Below are positions 54,635-62,468 of a stretch of DNA of 64,000 nt, one piece after another. Position 1 is the stretch's first letter. The number at the start of each line of letters is the position of its first letter. The stretch comes from Acidobacteriota bacterium. GTDB lineage: Bacteria > Acidobacteriota > Blastocatellia > Pyrinomonadales > Pyrinomonadaceae. The stretch lies in assembly GCA_016718135.1 (NCBI GenBank), contig JADKEF010000017.1, forward strand, positions 372,001-436,000. Reading direction: 5' to 3'. Under the pieces are notes generated by a model. It was not told where the DNA came from. It was given only the letters and a program-made list of their open reading frames with translations, and did no database searches. The translations under genes and the position numbers were made by a program.

Positions 54635-56457
54635 GAGCCGCAGATCTCGTCAATTGCCTCCGAGTATTTCTCGTCGATGACGTTACGCTTGATCTTAAGC
54701 GTCGGCGTCATTTCGCCTTTGTCGATGGAGAATTCGCGGGGGAGCAGATAGACACGTTTGACGCGTTCGTAGTCGGAGAGTTCACGGGTCAGTTCGACAG
54801 CGTCTCGTTGGATGCGTTTGATAAAATGCGGGTTTTCGCAGAGCTCTTCGCGAGTACCCGTCGTGTCAACGCCGTTAGCATTCATCTCTTCTTTGAGTGC
54901 GTCCCAATCCGGCACGATCAGGGCTCCGACCTGTTTGCGGCCTGAGCCGACGACAAGCGGCTGCGAGACGAGCGGGCTTTGCTTTAGCAAACTCTCGACC
55001 TGAAGGGGTGCGACGTATTTGCCGTTCGAGAGCTTGAAGAGATCTTTGATACGGTCGGTGATGAAAAAATGGCCGTCCGAATCGACGTAGCCTACATCGC
55101 CGGTGTGGTAAAAGCCATCTTCGTCGATTGCGGCGGCGGTCGCCTCAGGGTTGTTGTAATAGCCCCGCATGACATTGCGGCCACGCACCAGCACTTCGCT
55201 GTCTTTGTCGGCGATCTTCATCTCGATGCCCTCGAAGGCCGTCCCGATCGAGCCAACCTTGTTGTCGTCGGGGCGATTTGCACAGGTCACGCAGGCCTCG
55301 GTCATACCGTAGCCCTGCAAGATCGGAATTCCAGCGGCCCAAAATGCATAGCTAAGTTTCTTGCTCAGCGGAGCACCGCCCGAGACGAAGAAACGCAGGT
55401 GTCCGCCGACGCCTTCGCGCCATTTTGAGAAGACGAGGCGGCTGGCAAGAGCGTGCTTGGCGGCAAGCGAGGCAGAGACACGTCCGTGATTGTCTTTTGC
55501 CGCCCAATATTCCTGACCAACGCCGAGGGACCAATCGAAGAGCTTTGTCTTAAGGCCGCCCGCGGCTTTACCTTTCTTAACGATCTTGTGATAGACCTGC
55601 TCGAAGAGCCTTGGCACAGCGGTCATGATCGTCGGCTTGACCTCTTGCAAGTGCGAAGCGATCTGGTCGAACGCGGCACAGTAATGTATCGACACGCCGT
55701 TCGAGCAGAGCACGTAAAAAACGGTGCGTTCAAAGATGTGCGAGAGCGGCAAAACGGCGAGGCTGCGGTCGGTAGATTTTATCGGCAGGCCCTTTGAAAC
55801 GGCGACGACATTCGAGACGAAATTGTCGTGCGTCAGCATCACACCTTTCGGTTCGCCGGTGGTGCCTGATGTGTAGATGATCGTAGCAAGATCGTTCGGC
55901 TCGATCTCGGCGAGCGAACGCTCGACCACGTCAGCATCGATCCTTCGGTGTGCATCACCTTTGGCTTCGACATCGGCGAGCGTGATCGCACGGCTGTCGT
56001 CTGGCTTGCTGTCGATGTCAAAAAAGACGAGTTTCTCGAGCTGTTCGACGCTCTGGATCGCATTTTCAGCGTGCTTCCACAGTTTCTTCCCGGAGATGAA
56101 AAGCATCTTGGCACCGGAATTTTCGAGGATGAATCTGATCTGCTCGACCGCCTGTGTAGTGTAGATCGGCACGTTGACGGCACGCAGGCTGAGGATCGCG
56201 AGATCGACGAATGACCACTCAGGACGATTCTCCGAAATGATCGCAACGCGGTCACCAGCCTTTACGCCCATTGCGGCGAGGCCCATAGCGATACGCTTTA
56301 TTCGCTCGACGACCTCGTTGCCGTTGATGTAATTCCAGGCATCGTCGATCTTATACGCGAGTGCATCCCGCTTGTTATGGCGCGTGAACGACTCGAAGCA
56401 GTAATGCGGAATCGTCTGCGGAATATTTTCGAAGCCTATGAGATTTTCAGCGATCAT
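54631..56457 (-). CDS. Long-chain fatty acid CoA ligase (FAA1 type)
   Basis: A 608-residue adenylate-forming enzyme. P-loop IIYTSGTTGEPKGVMLTH, motif YGMTEACVTCANRP, YHTGDVGYVDSDGHFFITDR, and the C-terminal catalytic Lys in TPTLKIKRNVIDEKY. This is the FAA1-type long-chain acyl-CoA synthetase, activating fatty acids with ATP and CoA. A second ligase of the same kind lies 2.6 kb upstream in the operon. It follows the MFS gene at about 90 bp, so it may be the last gene of that unit. Confidence 0.93.
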   Translation of the reverse strand: MIAENLIGFENIPQTIPHYCFESFTRHNKRDALAYKIDDAWNYINGNEVVERIKRIAMGLAAMGVKAGDRVAIISENRPEWSFVDLAILSLRAVNVPIYTTQAVEQIRFILENSGAKMLFISGKKLWKHAENAIQSVEQLEKLVFFDIDSKPDDSRAITLADVEAKGDAHRRIDADVVERSLAEIEPNDLATIIYTSGTTGEPKGVMLTHDNFVSNVVAVSKGLPIKSTDRSLAVLPLSHIFERTVFYVLCSNGVSIHYCAAFDQIASHLQEVKPTIMTAVPRLFEQVYHKIVKKGKAAGGLKTKLFDWSLGVGQEYWAAKDNHGRVSASLAAKHALASRLVFSKWREGVGGHLRFFVSGGAPLSKKLSYAFWAAGIPILQGYGMTEACVTCANRPDDNKVGSIGTAFEGIEMKIADKDSEVLVRGRNVMRGYYNNPEATAAAIDEDGFYHTGDVGYVDSDGHFFITDRIKDLFKLSNGKYVAPLQVESLLKQSPLVSQPLVVGSGRKQVGALIVPDWDALKEEMNANGVDTTGTREELCENPHFIKRIQRDAVELTRELSDYERVKRVYLLPREFSIDKGEMTPTLKIKRNVIDEKYSEAIDEICGS

Positions 56458-56549
56458 TGATCAAAGCCGCACCCAAATGTAGAAACGCGCCCCGTTAAGG
56501 AACGCGTTTAACATTCTTACAGAAGTATGAATTCAAGTCCAATTGGCGG

Positions 56550-57782
56550 CTATCGGATAAGCCTGCTGCCACGCCAGAGAAGTACCGCACTAATGAGACA
56601 GGCGGCTGGGCAAACGAGCAATCCGTATCGCATCATCGCTGGATTTTCGGTTGCACCGAGACGGTCGTTGATGACGCCGATGAGGTTTGAACCGATCAGA
56701 TACGCGGCAATATTCACGCAGAAGAAGAAGATCGCGATGCCGAGTCCGCGAAGATTTATCCCCGCGATCTCCGTCACATCCGCGGCCGCCGCACCGACCC
56801 AGCCAAGGCCGGTGAATAGGAGGACGAAGCTCGCTGGAATTATGAGGTAGAAGTTGTCGGAGAAGATCAGAACCAGCCAGACCGGAATAGAGATGAGACA
56901 CATCAACACTCCAAACGTCATGCGGCCCCAGCCTTTCTCTTTGAACCAATCCGCAATCGCACCTGCAAACAATGTCGCCGGAATGCCCGCCGCCAACGTC
57001 ATTACACCCGCCCAGAAACCGAACGTCGGCAGATCGAGGAGATGTACGCGGGCGAAGAACGTCGCTCCCCAGATCGAGAGTGCGTTCGTCGCGAGGCCAA
57101 AGAGAGCGTAGCCGAGACAGAGCAGAATAAAAGCCCTATTGGTGAGCAGCTTTTTCCAGTCGTCCGGCGAATAGTTGGTATCTGTCGCGGCGATATTTAC
57201 GGTGCGTGGCGGTTCGCGCAGGAAATAGACCATCACGCCGAAGATGACACCGGGAAACCCGACGAGCATAAATGCCGTCCGCCAGCCGAATTGGCTCAGA
57301 CTGCCGCCGAGTAGAGCAGCGAGGCCGGCACCGATGGCGATTCCCATCGAATAGATACTCGTCACGGTCGCGCGGCGATTTGGGGCAAAGTAGTCGGCCA
57401 ACAGAGAGATCGCGGCGGGACCTAGTGTTGCCTCGCCGACGCCGACCATTACGCGGCAAGCAAAGAGCGTCCAGAAGTCATTTGCAAATGCAGTGAGCCC
57501 CGAAAACACACTCCACACGATCACGCCGATAGCGATTATCCGAGTGCGCGAACCGCGATCCGCAATTCGCCCGAATGGTATCCCGAGGACCGTGTAAAAA
57601 ATGACAAACGACGTCGTTCCCAAAAGCGCAAGCTGCGTATCGCTAAACGCCATTTCCTTTTTGATCAGAGGAAACAGAATGTAAATGATCGTCCGATCCA
57701 AGAAATTAAGGACGTAGATGATCATCAGCAACGCGAGTGCGTACCAAGAATATACCGGAGTTTTTACCGTCTCATCTGTCAT
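56550..57782 (-). CDS. MFS transporter (spinster-like)
   Basis: A 410-residue protein with twelve membrane segments. The MFS signature in the loop after helix 2 is FGRIADRGSRTR, with a repeat in the second half (AIADWFKEKGWGR). The N-terminal NFLDRTIIYILFPLIKKEM is typical of the spinster-like MFS branch, whose members move lipids, sugars or organic acids. The start ATG overlaps the MaoC stop (TAATG). The substrate is unknown; in this operon it may be an exporter. Confidence 0.9.
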   Translation of the reverse strand: MTDETVKTPVYSWYALALLMIIYVLNFLDRTIIYILFPLIKKEMAFSDTQLALLGTTSFVIFYTVLGIPFGRIADRGSRTRIIAIGVIVWSVFSGLTAFANDFWTLFACRVMVGVGEATLGPAAISLLADYFAPNRRATVTSIYSMGIAIGAGLAALLGGSLSQFGWRTAFMLVGFPGVIFGVMVYFLREPPRTVNIAATDTNYSPDDWKKLLTNRAFILLCLGYALFGLATNALSIWGATFFARVHLLDLPTFGFWAGVMTLAAGIPATLFAGAIADWFKEKGWGRMTFGVLMCLISIPVWLVLIFSDNFYLIIPASFVLLFTGLGWVGAAAADVTEIAGINLRGLGIAIFFFCVNIAAYLIGSNLIGVINDRLGATENPAMMRYGLLVCPAACLISAVLLWRGSRLIR

Positions 57783-58186
57783 TATGTTTGCGGCAACACC
57801 ATAACCACGGCTTCGCCTTTAAGAGTCGTCTCGCCGTTCTGGTTCGTGCAAACCGTCTCGACGGTAATGATCGGCTTGTCATCGCGAACATTAGTGATCG
57901 TCGCCGTCGTTGTCACCGTGTCGCCGAGGAAGACTGGTGCCGTAAACTTCATCGTCTGTGAGAGATAGATCGTAGATATCTCTCTGAATTCATTGCCGAG
58001 CACTGCCGAGATAAACGCTCCGCTCAACATTCCGTGAGCGATGCGCTTGCCGAATCTCGTCTTTGCCGCAAACTCTTCGTCGAGATGTATCGGGTTGAAG
58101 TCACCCGAAACGTTGGCAAATTTGCGGATCACATCGTCGGTGATCTCACGCGTGGTTGAAAAGCTGTCGCCTATTTTCAAGTCCAT
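57782..58186 (-). CDS. MaoC-like (R)-specific hydratase
   Basis: A 134-residue hot-dog-fold protein. SGDFNPIHLDEEFAAKTRFGKRIAHGMLSGAF is the full MaoC hydratase-2 motif with the catalytic Asp and His (D-x4-H). It hydrates trans-2-enoyl-CoA to the (R)-3-hydroxy compound or the reverse. Starts 2 bp after the secreted hydrolase stop. Length is normal for the single-domain form (as in PhaJ). Confidence 0.93.
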   Translation of the reverse strand: MDLKIGDSFSTTREITDDVIRKFANVSGDFNPIHLDEEFAAKTRFGKRIAHGMLSGAFISAVLGNEFREISTIYLSQTMKFTAPVFLGDTVTTTATITNVRDDKPIITVETVCTNQNGETTLKGEAVVMVLPQT

Positions 58187-58188
58187 AG

Positions 58189-59049
58189 TTATTTCGCCAG
58201 GAAAGCCAAGACGGCTTTGTTAAAATCCGAAGCCTTTTCAAATTGAGGCACGTGGCCGCAGTCGTCGAAGACGATCAATTCGGAGCCGGCGATTCCTTTA
58301 TTAAAGGTGTACGCGTCAGCGACCGGAAGGAGGCCGTCCTGTTTGCCCCAAATGATGAGCGTCGGCTTTTTGATCTCGCCAAGACGGCCGTTCAGGAAAT
58401 CTTCTTTCCTCTTGATCGACTCGATCAGTGCATTGATCGTTCCGCCGTCGTTGGTCATCACTCGTTGGGTGAGGAACTGATCGACGAGAGCTTCGTTGTT
58501 CTGCAACGCAGGCGTGGCAAAGATACGTTTAAGATTGGCCCGGATCTCGTCGCGGGTCGAGTTGTTTAATTGATAGACATCGGCCTCGCTATAATTTGCA
58601 GGCACGATGCCGGCGGCGTCAGCGAGGACGATCTTTTCGACACGGTTCGGATACTTGATCGCCATCAGACCGGCGACCCAACCGCCCATCGAATTGCCGA
58701 CCAGCGATGCCTTTTCGATCTTCAGTTCAGACATGAACTTGTCGAGAAAATCGACGTACATCGCTACGCGATATTTCATGAAAGGCTTGTCGGATTTACC
58801 AAATCCGACTTGGTCGAGTGCAAATACATGATGGCTTGCCGCGAAAGCTGCCGTGTTCGACGACCAGTTTCCAATGCTGCCACCAAGGCCGTGGAGCAAG
58901 ATCACCTTTGACTTAGAAGCGTCGCCGAGCTCGACGTAATTTATCTTCGCACCGAAGACCGTGACGCTTTTTTCTTGCGTCGCCTGGGCAAACGCGGTGA
59001 CCGAGCTTAGCAAGAAAATGCTGAGGATAAATACTAACTTTCTATTCAT
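58189..59049 (-). CDS. Secreted alpha/beta hydrolase
   Basis: A 286-residue protein with a signal peptide (MNRKLVFILSIFLLSSVTAF). Fold motifs: HGLGGSIGNW (oxyanion), nucleophile Ser in GNSMGGWV, Asp in GKQDGLLPVA and His in CGHVPQFE. Esterase, lipase or lactonase activity is possible. The export signal separates it from the cytosolic ligase and KASIII around it. It overlaps the end of the upstream ligase by 8 bp. Confidence 0.88.
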   Translation of the reverse strand: MNRKLVFILSIFLLSSVTAFAQATQEKSVTVFGAKINYVELGDASKSKVILLHGLGGSIGNWSSNTAAFAASHHVFALDQVGFGKSDKPFMKYRVAMYVDFLDKFMSELKIEKASLVGNSMGGWVAGLMAIKYPNRVEKIVLADAAGIVPANYSEADVYQLNNSTRDEIRANLKRIFATPALQNNEALVDQFLTQRVMTNDGGTINALIESIKRKEDFLNGRLGEIKKPTLIIWGKQDGLLPVADAYTFNKGIAGSELIVFDDCGHVPQFEKASDFNKAVLAFLAK

Positions 59050-60640
59050 AAAGCTTCTCCAATACTTCTTTGTAATTCGCCGCGACCACGTTGCGTTTAA
59101 GCTTCATTGTCGGCGTGATCTCATAGCGTTCCACCGAAAAATCGTCGTCGAGGATCACGTACTTCTTGATCTTCTCCGGCCCGGAAACGCGGGCGTTAGC
59201 TTTCTCGACGATGGCGTCGATCGCGGCTTTGACCTTTATATCATCGAGCCCTTTCGCTTCCAGTTGGTTCAGTGTGATCAGCGCAACGCAATAGCTGTGG
59301 CCATCGCCGAAGAGGAAACAGTGGCTGACGATGTGCGACTCTTTGACGTAGTTCTCGACCAAGGCCGGAGCGACGTTCTTGCCGGACGAGAGGACAATGA
59401 TCTCCTTCTTGCGGCCGGTGATCTTGAGATAACCGTCCGTGTCTAGTTCACCGAGATCGCCGGTCTTTAGCCAACCGTCCGCGTCAAACATCTCGGTCGT
59501 TTTTTCAGGTTCCTTATAATAACCCGAAAACATCATCTCGCCTTTGATCAAGATCTCTCCGTCGCTCGCGATCTTTATCTCACACATCGGCATCGCCTTG
59601 CCGACGGTTCCAAATCTGTGCTCGGTGACGGTATTGAATGCTACACAGATATTCTCGGTCAGCCCGTAAGCCTGCAATATCGGCAGTTCGTGCCGTTTAA
59701 AGAAATTCGCGATCTCAAGCGGCAACGGTGCTCCGCCCGAAGTCAGCAATCTGATCTCGCCGCCGAACGCATCCTTCACATCCTGCGAGGTAACGTATTC
59801 CGCACCTTTTTGACTGACGACCGAGGCATGGATCTTCTCAAAGAATCTCGGCAGCGAAGCAAAGACAGTCGGTTTGATCTCGAGCATGTATTCGTACAGT
59901 TTGCTCAGGTCGTCAATAAAATACGCAGGCGTTCCATTGTAAAGCCGGTTGTAGATACCCGAGATACGTTCGGCGACATGGCAGCCCGGTAAATACGATA
60001 TCGCCTTGTCAGATTCAAATATCGGCACCGAACGCTGTAAGGATTCGACGCTGTTCAGAACATACCGATGCGACAACATCGCACCTTTCGGCTGGCCTGT
60101 CGTGCCGGAGGTATAGACCATGATCGCGGTGTCGTCCGAACCAGCCTGCGTAGCGGCGGCTTCGATCTGCGGCAAAAGCTCTGCCCTGTTGGATCGGCCA
60201 GTGTTTAGAAAGTCAGCAAAGCCACCATCTTCAATACACAATATCTGCCTCACTTTTGTGAATCCCGTCGCGATGCTCTCTACTTTTTGCAGCTGGACAA
60301 TGCTGTCAACGATCACAAATTCGGCATCCGAATGGTTGATAACGTATTCGCACTGCTCCGTTGAACTCGTGGGATATATCCCAACGCCAACGCCACCCGC
60401 CGCGATCGCCGCAAGGTCGCAGATGGACCATTCGGGAATGTTCCCGGCGAGAATCGCGACGCTCGCACCTTTCGTCAAACCTTTTGCGAGAAACGCACAC
60501 GCGAGGTCGTTCACCTTGTCTTCAAATTCCAGCCAGGTTTGCGATTCCCACCCGTTCCCGCTCCGGGTGAAAAACACAGACGTGTTGCCGTATTTTGCGG
60601 TTTGCGATCGGAAAAGGGTATAGATATTTTGGAATTGCAT
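59042..60640 (-). CDS. AMP-dependent acyl-CoA synthetase (FAA1 type)
   Basis: A 532-residue adenylate-forming enzyme. IMVYTSGTTGQPKGAMLSH (P-loop), LLTSGGAPLP, QAYGLTENICVAFN, LKTGDLGELDTDGYLKITGRKKE and the C-terminal Lys in TPTMKLKRNVVAANY are all present. It activates an acid with ATP, probably to its CoA ester. It lies 9 bp after the KASIII-like gene, so the product likely feeds or follows it. Confidence 0.92.
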   Translation of the reverse strand: MQFQNIYTLFRSQTAKYGNTSVFFTRSGNGWESQTWLEFEDKVNDLACAFLAKGLTKGASVAILAGNIPEWSICDLAAIAAGGVGVGIYPTSSTEQCEYVINHSDAEFVIVDSIVQLQKVESIATGFTKVRQILCIEDGGFADFLNTGRSNRAELLPQIEAAATQAGSDDTAIMVYTSGTTGQPKGAMLSHRYVLNSVESLQRSVPIFESDKAISYLPGCHVAERISGIYNRLYNGTPAYFIDDLSKLYEYMLEIKPTVFASLPRFFEKIHASVVSQKGAEYVTSQDVKDAFGGEIRLLTSGGAPLPLEIANFFKRHELPILQAYGLTENICVAFNTVTEHRFGTVGKAMPMCEIKIASDGEILIKGEMMFSGYYKEPEKTTEMFDADGWLKTGDLGELDTDGYLKITGRKKEIIVLSSGKNVAPALVENYVKESHIVSHCFLFGDGHSYCVALITLNQLEAKGLDDIKVKAAIDAIVEKANARVSGPEKIKKYVILDDDFSVERYEITPTMKLKRNVVAANYKEVLEKLYE

Positions 60641-60649
60641 CGAACAAGA

Positions 60650-61639
60650 TCAGTACTTCATCGCCAAACACGCCATATTCAATCCGCCGCCTGAGGCGCA
60701 GAAGACGATCGTATCACCACGCCTTATTTTGCCAGCCGCAAGAGCATCGTGAAAGACCATCGGGATACAGGCCGAGCCGGTGTAGCCCCATTTGTCCATG
60801 ATGGTGTGCGTTTTTTCATACGGTATCTGCATCTCTTCCATCACGAGTTTGATGGTCGAGAGATTGACCTGGGTCCAGAGGAAGACGTCTACGTCTTCCC
60901 GGGTGATATTAGCCTTTGCCAGCACGTCGTCAACGATCTTTGGCCAGCCGTTGATGTTGACTTCGGGCGGATATTTTTTGGCGAAACGAAGCTTGTTAAA
61001 ATTGTTTTCGGCGAGAACCCCCTCGGTAATGGGCTCCTTTGTCCCGCCGGCAAAGATGCCCATGAAATTGTGATAGCTGCCATCGGCGACCAACTTCGAC
61101 GCCATAAAATGACTCTCACCATCCACCGCCTTCAGGACCATCGCCCCGGCACCGTCAGCGAATAGCGTCGAGGTTTTTTTGTCTTTCCAATCGATGAACT
61201 TGCTCATCGCATAGCAACCGATTACCAGAACATTTTTATAGCTCGCATCTGAGATGATGTACTTAAATGCAGTATCTAATGTCGTTACAAAACCCGCACA
61301 GGCGGAATTGATATCAAATGTACCGGCGTTCACCGCCCCGATACGATGTTGAACCACTACAGAGGTTGCGGGTGAAACATATTCCGGCGTGTCGGTCGCG
61401 AGAAGAATCAGATCGAGATCTGCGGCATCCAACCCCGCATCTTCAAGTGCAGCGATCGCCGCATTTGTCGCGAGATCTGCCGTGCTCTCATCGTCCGCCG
61501 CAACATGGCGTTCGCTGATACCGACGATGTTCGTAACGAACTCATCGATATCCACGCCCAGATTCGCGCTAAGATCGGCGTTGGTCAGCACTTTTTCCGG
61601 TACGTAAATTCCGGTTCCAATGATGCGGGCATCTCTCAT
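60650..61639 (-). CDS. KASIII (FabH)-like thiolase-fold enzyme with altered active site
   Basis: A 329-residue protein with the FabH fold: MRDARIIGTGIYVPEKVLTN, the nucleophile Cys114 in NSACAGFVTT, FADGAGAMVL and CASGGGLNMACL. In FabH the Cys works with a His (PHQAN) and an Asn (HGNTSAA). Here these positions read WTQVN (Thr256) and KWGYTGSA (Tyr286), so both partners are lost while Cys is kept. It is therefore unlikely to do normal malonyl decarboxylation; acyl transfer or a non-decarboxylating condensation is possible. Both substitutions are clear in the DNA and the gene is otherwise intact. Confidence 0.87.
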   Translation of the reverse strand: MRDARIIGTGIYVPEKVLTNADLSANLGVDIDEFVTNIVGISERHVAADDESTADLATNAAIAALEDAGLDAADLDLILLATDTPEYVSPATSVVVQHRIGAVNAGTFDINSACAGFVTTLDTAFKYIISDASYKNVLVIGCYAMSKFIDWKDKKTSTLFADGAGAMVLKAVDGESHFMASKLVADGSYHNFMGIFAGGTKEPITEGVLAENNFNKLRFAKKYPPEVNINGWPKIVDDVLAKANITREDVDVFLWTQVNLSTIKLVMEEMQIPYEKTHTIMDKWGYTGSACIPMVFHDALAAGKIRRGDTIVFCASGGGLNMACLAMKY

Positions 61640-61663
61640 GGTGTAGTTGTCAGTTATTGGCGG

Positions 61664-62464
61664 TCAGTTGTCAGATTCGCTAACGAATTCAACAACAATT
61701 CTATTAAACTCGGAAGCGTTTTCGACGAAGATCATGTGACTTCCGTTCTTAATCACCTTAAGCTTAGCATTCGGTATCTTTGCGGCCAGATTCTCCGAGT
61801 TTTGCATCGGCACGAGATTGTCTTGGTCACCTGTGATAACGAGCGTCTCGTTTGTGATCTCGTCGAGTCGGAGGTCGACATCGAAAGAAAAGGCCGTGTG
61901 AAGTTGAGCCGAGTATGTCTCTTCGGTCACTTCGTTCTCTTCGCGGAGACGGCAAACCTCTTCGACCGTGTCGGCATGCTCGGCATTAAATTCCTCGGTA
62001 AACGCCGGGCGAAAGAAACGGCGTATCTGTTCGCCCAACGGCCTGTCCGGATCGCGCGTGAACGAGCGCAGGATCGCGAAGTCCGCACTGACGTGCTTCG
62101 CACCGCCGGCTGTAGTGCATGCGAGGATGAGTTTGCCGACGCGTTCGGGAAATCTCAGAGCGAACTCCAACGCGACAAAGCCGCCGAAACTCGCACCAAG
62201 GATATGTGCTTTTTCAATCCCGAGATCATCGATCACAGCCCGAACATCGTCAACAAACGTTTCGATCGACATCTCTGCCGAACCCGACCGCGACCGTCCG
62301 ATCCCACGCGGATCGAATGTGACCACACGAAGAGAATCAGCGAGGCTATTCTGGCAAAACCAGCCCCAGATCCCCGAGGCAAAGCCCGGGATGAGCAGGA
62401 TCGGCTCACCCGAACCCGCCGTTTCGTAATAGATCGCCGCGTCCGCGGCCTGCGTGGTCGGCAT
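61664..62464 (-). CDS. Cytosolic alpha/beta hydrolase
   Basis: A 266-residue protein, no signal peptide. LLIPGFASGIWGWF (oxyanion), Ser in GASFGGFVALEFALRFP, Asp in TGDQDNLVP and His in NGSHMIFVE. The ATG at 62464 is used (MPTTQAADAAIYYE) since the frame upstream overlaps the previous gene. The nearest kinds are 3-oxoadipate enol-lactonase-like and esterase-like hydrolases. Its stop is 24 bp before the KASIII start. Confidence 0.87.
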   Translation of the reverse strand: MPTTQAADAAIYYETAGSGEPILLIPGFASGIWGWFCQNSLADSLRVVTFDPRGIGRSRSGSAEMSIETFVDDVRAVIDDLGIEKAHILGASFGGFVALEFALRFPERVGKLILACTTAGGAKHVSADFAILRSFTRDPDRPLGEQIRRFFRPAFTEEFNAEHADTVEEVCRLREENEVTEETYSAQLHTAFSFDVDLRLDEITNETLVITGDQDNLVPMQNSENLAAKIPNAKLKVIKNGSHMIFVENASEFNRIVVEFVSESDN

Positions 62465-62468
62465 TAGT

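Noticed and set aside
60650..61639. Identity of the KASIII-like gene as OleA
   Set aside because: OleA keeps the active-site His and Asn, and the adjacent ligase is FAA1 type rather than OleC type, so a head-to-head hydrocarbon pathway is not supported.
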